A DNA stretch of 12,134 nucleotides from Pseudomonadota bacterium (GTDB taxonomy: Bacteria > Pseudomonadota > Alphaproteobacteria > Rhizobiales > Devosiaceae): positions 1 through 12,134 of the forward strand of contig JAEZBF010000284.1 of the NCBI GenBank assembly GCA_023427545.1, read 5' to 3'. The position numbers were made by a program, and so were the translations under genes. Shown piece by piece: positions 6,849 through 12,134 of the stretch (within the stretch, counting starts at the first letter, position 1; each line of letters starts with the position of its first letter). The notes below the pieces were generated by a model. That model saw nothing but the letters and a program-made list of their open reading frames with translations, did not search any database and was not told the origin of the DNA.

Positions 6849-8021
6849 ATGACATTCGCGCTCCTTTCGTTGTTTCTCGCCGCGTTCTCGATCGGCACGA
6901 CGGAGTTCGTGGTCGCCGGACTCCTCCCGGAGATCTCCGCCGATCTGTCGGTGACGGTGCCGGCGGCCGGGCTCCTGATGACCGGCTACGCCATCGGCGT
7001 GGCGGTAGGCGGCCCGATCCTCTCGCTGCTCACCTCGCGGTTCCCCCGCAAGCCTACAATTCTGGCGCTGATGGCGATCTTCATCGTCGGGCACGTGCTC
7101 TGCGCGGTGGCGACGAGCTACCCGCTGCTGATGGCAGCGCGAGTCGTGGTCTCGTTCAGCCACGGCAGCTTCTTCGGCCTTGCCGCGATCATCGCGGTCT
7201 CGCTCGTGCCGGCGGAACGCGCAGGAACTGCCCTGTCCCTCGTCTTTGCCGGCATCTCGGTCGCCAACATCGTCGGTGTGCCGATCGGCACCGCGATCGG
7301 CAACGCCTGGGGCTGGCGCTCGACCTTCTGGGTGGTGGCGGCGCTGGCCATCATCACCTCTGTCACCATGGCGTTGGCGCTGCCGCGCGATGCCGCCCCG
7401 AGGCCCGGCGCAGTCAGCTTCTGGACGCAGTTCCGGGTTCTCCGCCGTCCCCAGGTCTACCTGACCTACGCGATCATCGTCACCGTCATGATCGGCTTCT
7501 TTGCCTTCTTCACCTTCGTTGCGCCCTTCCTGAACACGGTCGCCGGTGCTTCGGCCGACACGGTGCCGTGGCTCCTCCTCCTCTTCGGCGTGGGGTCGAC
7601 GATCGGTATCTTCGTCGGCGGCCGGCTGGCTGACTGGAGCCCGATGCGAACCCTGCTCCTCGCCTTTCCGGCGCAGGCGGTGGTCTGGGTTTTGATCCTG
7701 CTCCTCGGAAGCAACGCCACGGCCATGGCGGTGCTGCTGTTCGCCATCGGCGCGACGGCTATGCTCACCAATACCAGCATGCAGAACCGCATCCTCAGCG
7801 GCGCCGCCGAAGCGCCCGACCTCGCCTCGACGCTCATCTCATCGGTGTTCAACATCGGCATCGCGATTGGCGCTTATCTCGGCGCGACGGCGCTCTCAAA
7901 CGGAGTGGCCTACGCCCAGTTACCGTGGCTGGGGCTGGTCTCCGCCCTCCTTACGGCCGTGCTCGCCGCGATCGCCTATGTCGTTGACCGCCGCCCGGCG
8001 CTCGCAACCGCAGCAGCGTGA
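6849..8021 (+). CDS. MFS transporter, DHA1/AraJ-like efflux family (first copy)
   Basis: This 390-aa protein has the length and 12-helix pattern of drug:H+ antiporter-1 (DHA1) exporters of the AraJ/PbuE/CmlA group. Signatures are IGTTEFVVAGLLPEIS (15-30) in helix 1; the loop 2-3 region GGPILSLLTSRFPRK (54-68), a diverged motif A; GISVANIVGVPIGTAIG (135-151) and GWRSTFW (155-161) around helix 5; and the second-half GGRLADW. These exporters expel drugs, sugars or purines by proton antiport, and sequence alone does not give the substrate. The ATG starts right before helix 1 and lacks a clear Shine-Dalgarno. The stop codon overlaps the GTG of the next gene. It is paralogous to that gene: the two align over their whole N-terminal halves with about half the residues identical by eye. 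Confidence 0.9.
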   Translation: MTFALLSLFLAAFSIGTTEFVVAGLLPEISADLSVTVPAAGLLMTGYAIGVAVGGPILSLLTSRFPRKPTILALMAIFIVGHVLCAVATSYPLLMAARVVVSFSHGSFFGLAAIIAVSLVPAERAGTALSLVFAGISVANIVGVPIGTAIGNAWGWRSTFWVVAALAIITSVTMALALPRDAAPRPGAVSFWTQFRVLRRPQVYLTYAIIVTVMIGFFAFFTFVAPFLNTVAGASADTVPWLLLLFGVGSTIGIFVGGRLADWSPMRTLLLAFPAQAVVWVLILLLGSNATAMAVLLFAIGATAMLTNTSMQNRILSGAAEAPDLASTLISSVFNIGIAIGAYLGATALSNGVAYAQLPWLGLVSALLTAVLAAIAYVVDRRPALATAAA

Positions 8022-9175
8022 CCTCGATGCCGATTGCGCTCTACGCCCTGTTCGCGGCCGCCTTCGCCATCGGCACCGCCGAGTTCGTGATCGCCGGCAT
8101 CCTCCCTGCCGTCGCCGGCGATCTCGGCATCTCGATCCCGACCGCCGGCCTGCTGGTCAGCATCTATGCGCTCGGGGTGGCCGTGGGTGGCCCGGTACTG
8201 GCGCTCTTTACCGGCAGCATCTCGCGCAAGCGCCTGCTGGTAATTTATGTCGCAATCTTCACCGCCGGGCACGTGCTCTGCGCCATCGCGCCCAACTATC
8301 CTCTGCTGCTGCTGACGCGCGTTGCCGTCTCCCTCATCCACGGGGCGTTTTTCGGCACCGCGATGGTCGCCTCGACCGGTCTGGTCACTGAGAACAAGCG
8401 CGGCGCCGCCGTCGCGCTGGTGCTCGCCGGCCTGACGGTTGCCAACATCGTCGGCGTGCCGGTCGGCACCTTCATCGGGAGCGCGCTGGGCTGGCGCTGG
8501 ACGTTCTGGGCAGTAGCCGCACTGGGTGCGCTCGCCCTCGCCCTCCTCACCGTCTTCGTCCCCATGGACCGCGGCGTTGCCACAGCCCAGGGCAGCCTCA
8601 GCCGCGAGTTCAGGGCGCTTGGCCGCGAGCCCGTCGTCACCTCGCTGCTGATCATCATCAGCACGACAGTCGGCCAATTCGCAATCTTCACCTACATCTC
8701 ACCGCTGTTGACAGAAGTGTCTGAACTGCCAGCAGACTTCGTCCCACTTCTTCTTCTCCTCTTCGGCCTCGGCTCAACGGTCGGCGTGCTGGTCGGCGGG
8801 CGCCTCGCGGACTGGAAGCTGATGCCCTCGCTGATCGGGATCCTCGCAGCGCAGGTGGTGGTCTATACCCTGATGGCGCTGCTGGTCGGCTCGGCCATTG
8901 CGATGGCGGTGCTGGTGCTCTGCTGGGCGGCGCTGAGCTTTGCCTTCGGATCGCCGGTGCAAACGCGCATCCTCAACAATGCGCGCGACGCACCGACCCT
9001 CGCCGCCAACCTCATCCCGTCCGCGTTCAACGTCGCGATTGCAGCCGGCGCATGGTTGGGCGGGAGCATGATCGAGCACGGCGCGAGCTACGCCGTGCTG
9101 CCTTGGCTGGGCGTCGTCGGCGCCGTTGCGGCGGTGACCATCGCCGTCACCTCCTCGCGGCTCAGCCGCGGCTAG
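8018..9175 (+). CDS. MFS transporter, DHA1/AraJ-like efflux family (second copy)
   Basis: This 385-aa exporter of the same family is a paralogue of the preceding gene. Shared landmarks are IGTAEFVIAGILPAVAGDL (18-36), GHVLCAIAPNYPLLLL (84-99), GLTVANIVGVPVGTFIG (138-154), GWRWTFW (158-164), GGRLADW in the second half, and the QTRILNNA segment that parallels QNRILSGA in the first copy. Substrate is unknown. The GTG start overlaps the upstream stop as GTGA (8018-8021), implying translational coupling. An ATG three codons later (8027) is an alternative start, and neither has a good ribosome site. The tandem origin by duplication is clear, but divergence is substantial, so the duplication is old or was inherited as a pair. 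Its TAG stop shares CTAG with the convergent YqeY-like gene. Confidence 0.9.
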   Translation: MTSMPIALYALFAAAFAIGTAEFVIAGILPAVAGDLGISIPTAGLLVSIYALGVAVGGPVLALFTGSISRKRLLVIYVAIFTAGHVLCAIAPNYPLLLLTRVAVSLIHGAFFGTAMVASTGLVTENKRGAAVALVLAGLTVANIVGVPVGTFIGSALGWRWTFWAVAALGALALALLTVFVPMDRGVATAQGSLSREFRALGREPVVTSLLIIISTTVGQFAIFTYISPLLTEVSELPADFVPLLLLLFGLGSTVGVLVGGRLADWKLMPSLIGILAAQVVVYTLMALLVGSAIAMAVLVLCWAALSFAFGSPVQTRILNNARDAPTLAANLIPSAFNVAIAAGAWLGGSMIEHGASYAVLPWLGVVGAVAAVTIAVTSSRLSRG

Positions 9176-9621
9176 CCGAGCCTCGCCTTCACGCGGCCGG
9201 CAACCTTGGAGAAATCGATCCGGCCCGGGTAGTCGGCCTTCAGGCTGGCGATCACCTTGCCCATGTCCTTGCCGCCCGTGGCGCCCGTCTTTCCGATCGC
9301 AGCCGCAATAGCCGCGTCGAGGTCGGCCTCGCCCAACGGCTGGGGCAGGAACTCGGAGATGATCCCGATCTCCTCCTTTTCGACCATGGCGAGATCGTTC
9401 CGGCCCGCCTGGGCATAGATGCCGAAGCTCTCCTCGCGCTGCTTGACCATCTTCTGGAGCAGCACGAGCAGTTCGTCGTCGGTGAGCGGTCCGCGGCCCT
9501 GCCCGCGCGCCTCGATGTCCTTGTCCTGGATCGCAGCGCTGATCGCCCGCAGGGTTGCCGTGCGCCGGGCATCGCGCGCCTTCATTGCCGCCTTGTAGCC
9601 CTCGCTGATTGCCTCGCGCAT
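9172..9621 (-). CDS. GatB/YqeY domain protein
   Basis: This 149-aa protein matches stand-alone YqeY-family proteins, which share the helical C-terminal domain of the GatB subunit of tRNA-dependent amidotransferase. In GatB that domain binds tRNA, and the role of the free-standing protein is not established. Landmarks are KAAMKARDARRTATLRAISA (10-29), QKMVKQREES (56-65), VEKEEIGIISEFLPQPL (80-96) and KDMGKVIASLKADYPGRID (118-136), the last being the tRNA-contacting half of the YqeY fold. The start at 9621 (MREAISEGYK) matches the usual family start and has AGGAGG about 10 nt upstream. A longer open frame to 9678 is not supported. The gene is divergent from carA, a neighbourhood I recall from many Hyphomicrobiales, and converges on the second MFS gene with a 4-nt overlap. 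Confidence 0.9.
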   Translation of the reverse strand: MREAISEGYKAAMKARDARRTATLRAISAAIQDKDIEARGQGRGPLTDDELLVLLQKMVKQREESFGIYAQAGRNDLAMVEKEEIGIISEFLPQPLGEADLDAAIAAAIGKTGATGGKDMGKVIASLKADYPGRIDFSKVAGRVKARLG

Positions 9622-9681
9622 CCTTGCCGGTCCTCCTTGTTCGAGCCGCGTTTGCCTCCATATAGCAGGCATCACCAATGC

Positions 9682-9710
9682 TTGCAGGTTGGATGCCGCC
9701 CCTTTATGGG
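9682..9710 (+). promoter_or_regulatory. Probable carA promoter
   Basis: TTGCAG, a 17-nt spacer and TATGGG lie about 40 nt upstream of the carA ATG. The -35 has four of six consensus bases, the -10 has three, and the spacing is optimal. On the other strand a TATATG at about 9664-9659 could be the -10 for the divergent YqeY-like gene, so the two promoters would be packed into about 50 bp. Inferred from sequence only. Confidence 0.4.
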
Positions 9711-9750
9711 AAGGGCGCTCTCACCCTGTGCCGAACCGAGGAGTCCCGCC

Positions 9751-10956
9751 ATGACTGGCTGGCAGCAAGCCCCCGCGACCGCCCTGCTGATCCTGCGGGA
9801 CGGGACCCGTCTCGAGGGGCGCGGCATCGGCGCGGTCGGCCATGCAGCCGGCGAGGTCTGCTTCAACACGGCGATGACCGGATATCAGGAGATCCTGACC
9901 GACCCCTCCTACGCCGGGCAGATCATTACCTTCACCTTCCCACACATCGGCAACGTCGGCACCAACGACGAGGACATCGAGACGGTCAACATGGCCGCGC
10001 TCTCCGGCGTCCGGGGCTGCGTCCTGCGCGCCGACGTGACCAACCCGGCGAACTATCGCGCCGCCGAAAAGCTCGATGCCTGGCTCAAGAAGCGCAACAT
10101 CATCAGCATCACCGGCATAGATACCCGCGCCCTGACCGCCCGGATCCGCGAAACCGGGATGCCCGATGGCGTCATCGCCTACGATCCCAAAGGGTACTTC
10201 CACGAGCCGTCGATCATGGCCGAGCTCAATGCCTTTCCCGGGCTCGAGGGGCTCGACCTCGCCAAGGAAGTCACCACCGCGCAGACCTATCACTGGGACC
10301 AGACCGGCTGGACGTGGAGCCAGGGCTATGGCCGTCTCGAGGACCCGCAGTTCCACATCGTTGCAATCGACTACGGCGCCAAGCGCAACATCCTGCGCTG
10401 CCTCGCCGATCAGGGCGCCCGGGTGACCGTCGTGCCGGCGACGGCGACAGCGGCCGACGTGCTGGCGCACAAGCCAGATGGCATTTTCCTTTCCAACGGC
10501 CCTGGCGATCCGGCGGCGACCGGCAAGTACGCTGTGCCGACGATCCAGAAGCTGATGGAAACCGGTAAGCCGGTGTTCGGCATCTGCCTCGGGCACCAGC
10601 TGCTCGGGCTGGCGCTCGGCGGCACCACGTCCAAGATGCACCAGGGGCACCACGGGGCGAACCACCCGGTCAAGGACCTGACCACTGGCAAGGTTGAGAT
10701 CACGTCGATGAATCATGGCTTTGCGGTGGATGCCGAAAGCCTGCCCTCAGGCGTGACGCAGACCCACATTTCGCTCTTCGACGGCAGCAATGCCGGCCTC
10801 TCGGTCGACGGCAAGCCGATCTTTTCGGTGCAGTATCACCCCGAGGCATCCCCCGGGCCGCGCGACAGCCACTACCTCTTTACGCGCTTTCTCAACCAGG
10901 TGCGGGTGCAGAAGGGTCTGCCCCAGCAGCCCGAGAGCGCCGGCCCCAAGTCCTGA
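9751..10956 (+). CDS. carA: Carbamoyl-phosphate synthase small (glutaminase) subunit
   Basis: This 401-aa protein is the glutamine amidotransferase subunit that hydrolyses glutamine and passes ammonia to CarB to make carbamoyl phosphate for arginine and pyrimidine synthesis. The N-terminal CPSase small-chain domain spans about 10-150, with GEVCFNTAMTGYQEILTDPS (34-53), PHIGNVGTN (64-72) and GIDTRALTARIRETG (122-136). The C-terminal class I glutaminase domain spans about 200-390, with IDYGAKRNILR (206-216), LSNGPGDP (247-254), nucleophile Cys279 in GICLGHQ, and His363 and Glu365 in QYHPEASPGP. All catalytic residues are present. The ATG at 9751 follows GAGGAG with a 7-nt spacer. The same frame is open for another 233 codons upstream, but that stretch is only the antisense of the MFS and YqeY-like genes. 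carB is not in the window. Confidence 0.97.
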   Translation: MTGWQQAPATALLILRDGTRLEGRGIGAVGHAAGEVCFNTAMTGYQEILTDPSYAGQIITFTFPHIGNVGTNDEDIETVNMAALSGVRGCVLRADVTNPANYRAAEKLDAWLKKRNIISITGIDTRALTARIRETGMPDGVIAYDPKGYFHEPSIMAELNAFPGLEGLDLAKEVTTAQTYHWDQTGWTWSQGYGRLEDPQFHIVAIDYGAKRNILRCLADQGARVTVVPATATAADVLAHKPDGIFLSNGPGDPAATGKYAVPTIQKLMETGKPVFGICLGHQLLGLALGGTTSKMHQGHHGANHPVKDLTTGKVEITSMNHGFAVDAESLPSGVTQTHISLFDGSNAGLSVDGKPIFSVQYHPEASPGPRDSHYLFTRFLNQVRVQKGLPQQPESAGPKS

Positions 10957-11033
10957 AGAAATAGCCTCGGCCGGCCATTGCCAGCCCGCCGGCGGTGCAG
11001 TATCGCCTGCGCCGCGCGCTCCGAGGGCTGGCG

Positions 11034-11774
11034 ATGACGGCAACGACTGCGGGCTACACCGCCGGCTTTTATGAGCAGCAGCGGGCGGGTTCCGCCAGGT
11101 CGGCGGACCTTATCCTCCCCATCGTTTTCCACGTCGTGCGTCCCCGCTCGGTGGTGGATGTCGGCTGTGGCACCGGCACCTGGCTGCTGTCGGCCCGGCG
11201 CTTGGGCGCAGCGCGCACGCTCGGCATCGACGGCCATTGGGTGGAGGCCCTGACCGCCAACGCCGGGCTTGAGATCCGGCACGGCCACTTCGAGGAGCCG
11301 ATCGTTCTCGGCGAAACTTTCGACCTCGCGCTCTGTCTCGAGGTTGCCGAGCACGTCAGCCCCGGGCGCGCACGCGGCCTGGTTTCCGATCTGACCCGTC
11401 TTGCTCCGAACGTGCTGTTCAGCGCAGCCATCCCGGGCCAGGGCGGGCACCTTCATCTCAACGAGCAGTGGCAGAGTTACTGGGCCGGGCTGTTTGCCGA
11501 AGAGGGTTTCGGGGCCCGGGATATCGTCCGGCCGCAGGTCAGATGGCGACGCGGGGTTGAGTTCTGGTACCGCCAGAACGCAATTCTCTATTCCCGCGGT
11601 GCCCCCATCGTGCCGCCGGCGCAGCTCGATCTCGTCCATCCGCTGCAACGCGTGGCTTGGGCCGTGAATGCAGCCAGGAAACGCCGGCGAGCCGGAATTC
11701 GTCCCGGATCAGGACGCGGTCCAGTCGGTCACGACACCACCGCTGTCACCTCCGACCGGATCGGTCCGAGGTAG
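11034..11774 (+). CDS. Class I SAM-dependent methyltransferase
   Basis: This 246-aa protein has a Rossmann-fold methyltransferase core. Motif I is VVDVGCGTGTW (40-50), the post-I acidic residue is Asp66 in GIDG, and a motif near 97-108 (FDLALCLEVAEHV) is typical of Methyltransf_11/23-type enzymes. The segments YTAGFYEQQRAGSARSA near the N-terminus and IPGQGGHLHLNEQW (133-146) mark a recurrent proteobacterial subfamily whose substrate is unknown. I chose the ATG at 11034 because GAGGG lies 6 nt upstream. A GTG at 10995 would add 13 residues without a ribosome site. It is 77 nt downstream of carA on the same strand, but a functional link is not evident. The last 21 residues are encoded within the convergent cupin gene, and the basic, low-complexity tail from about 215 may be an acquired extension. 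Confidence 0.82.
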   Translation: MTATTAGYTAGFYEQQRAGSARSADLILPIVFHVVRPRSVVDVGCGTGTWLLSARRLGAARTLGIDGHWVEALTANAGLEIRHGHFEEPIVLGETFDLALCLEVAEHVSPGRARGLVSDLTRLAPNVLFSAAIPGQGGHLHLNEQWQSYWAGLFAEEGFGARDIVRPQVRWRRGVEFWYRQNAILYSRGAPIVPPAQLDLVHPLQRVAWAVNAARKRRRAGIRPGSGRGPVGHDTTAVTSDRIGPR

Positions 11775-12134
11775 CGGCACCTGCGAGATGTTCTGGTCGG
11801 CCCTGGGCCGATCGCCTGGCTCGCCGCGCAGCAGGTCCATCTGCTGGCCCGGCGGATAGGCGCCCACGACGAGGAAGTCGGCACTCGAACTGAGACGCCG
11901 GTGCCCGACTCCGGCCGGGATGACGATCGCATCGCCGGCCACGACGGCGAATTCGCGGCCGTTCGGACCGCCGAGCATCAGCCTCGCCTCGCCAGAAGCG
12001 ACGCCGAGCGCCTCGTGCGCCGTCGAATGGTAGTGGTGGTACGTGAAGATGCTCGCACGCCAGGCCGGCGGCCAGCCGTTCATATCGAACAGCCCTTCGA
12101 AGGCCTCAGGGTCGACGACGTCCTCAGGTAGCGC
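11709..12134 (-). CDS. Cupin-domain protein, 5' end outside the window
   Basis: The frame is open to the right edge, giving 141 visible residues, so the N-terminus is missing because the window ends there and not because the gene is broken. Cupin motif 1 is HYHSTAHE (visible residues 34-41, giving His34, His36, His40 and Glu41 as candidate metal ligands), followed by GVASGEARLMLGG. Motif 2 is AGDAIVIPAGVGHRRL (66-81) with His78. FLVVGAYPPGQQMDL and a proline-rich C-terminus follow, a layout I recognise from YjlB-like small cupins. Cupins of this type may be metal-dependent dioxygenases, isomerases or sugar-binding proteins, and none can be chosen here. An internal Met at 12083 could be mistaken for the start, but the conserved-looking ALPEDVVDPEAFEGLFD precedes it. 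The 3' end overlaps the methyltransferase gene by 66 nt, tail to tail. Confidence 0.83.
   Translation of the reverse strand, partial: ALPEDVVDPEAFEGLFDMNGWPPAWRASIFTYHHYHSTAHEALGVASGEARLMLGGPNGREFAVVAGDAIVIPAGVGHRRLSSSADFLVVGAYPPGQQMDLLRGEPGDRPRADQNISQVPLPRTDPVGGDSGGVVTDWTAS

Noticed and set aside
6021..7163. A 380-codon minus-strand frame across the YihY-like and first MFS genes
   Set aside because: It is codon-aligned with both plus-strand genes and spans their intergenic gap. The product is rich in Arg, Glu, His and Gln with no domain, as expected for the antisense of hydrophobic proteins.
9052..9750. N-terminal extension of the carA frame by 233 codons
   Set aside because: It runs through the end of the MFS gene and opposite the YqeY-like gene. 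CarA of normal length starts at 9751 with a good ribosome site.
10957..11033. Terminator after carA
   Set aside because: A GGCCGGCC palindrome is present, but there is no adequate stem followed by a T-run. It is ordinary GC-rich spacer.
1..12134. CRISPR arrays, tRNA or rRNA genes, insertion sequences, phage genes
   Set aside because: I saw no regularly spaced repeats, no tRNA-like cloverleaf or rRNA stretch, and no transposase, integrase or phage protein in any frame.

Overview
The window is GC-rich (not counted) and tightly packed, and it carries an alphaproteobacterial housekeeping core. The evidence for that assignment is an RpoD ending in SRSRKLRSFLDN, a dnaG-rpoD pair, a GatB/YqeY-like gene divergent from carA, and a unimodular QueF. 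My best guess is the order Hyphomicrobiales (Rhizobiales), possibly near Devosia. The genus is inference only.

Layout, left to right. Positions 17-3114, minus strand: rpoD (primary sigma factor) is followed 11 nt later by a small DUF4160 gene. That gene overlaps a small DUF2442 gene, which sits 2 nt before queF (7-cyano-7-deazaguanine reductase, queuosine synthesis). All four are read in the same direction with no visible terminator, so they look co-transcribed. Positions 3263-5173, minus: dnaG (primase), followed by a 148-nt gap to rpoD that contains inverted repeats. Positions 5233-5805, minus: a small HdeD/DUF308-like membrane protein. Positions 5910-6794, plus: a YihY/BrkB-like membrane protein divergent from it, with a 19-bp inverted repeat between the two. 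Positions 6849-9175, plus: two tandem, clearly paralogous MFS exporters whose reading frames overlap as GTGA. Positions 9172-9621, minus: a YqeY-family protein converging on the second MFS gene, their stop codons sharing one CTAG. Positions 9751-10956, plus: carA (carbamoyl-phosphate synthase small subunit). Positions 11034-11774, plus: a class I SAM methyltransferase whose 3' end overlaps, tail to tail, a cupin gene running off the right edge on the minus strand.

Functionally this is mostly core information processing (rpoD, dnaG), pyrimidine/arginine precursor supply (carA) and tRNA modification (queF). Interposed is a block of four membrane-protein genes. From memory, dnaG/rpoD and yqeY/carA are close neighbours in many Hyphomicrobiales, so the membrane block looks like a lineage-specific insertion.

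I see no RNA genes, CRISPR, insertion sequences, phage genes or attachment sites. No gap between genes exceeds about 150 nt. The least explained part is the DUF4160-DUF2442 pair translationally embedded between rpoD and queF. The rest of interest is regulatory-scale structure between genes. I do not see convincing evidence of a new multi-gene system.
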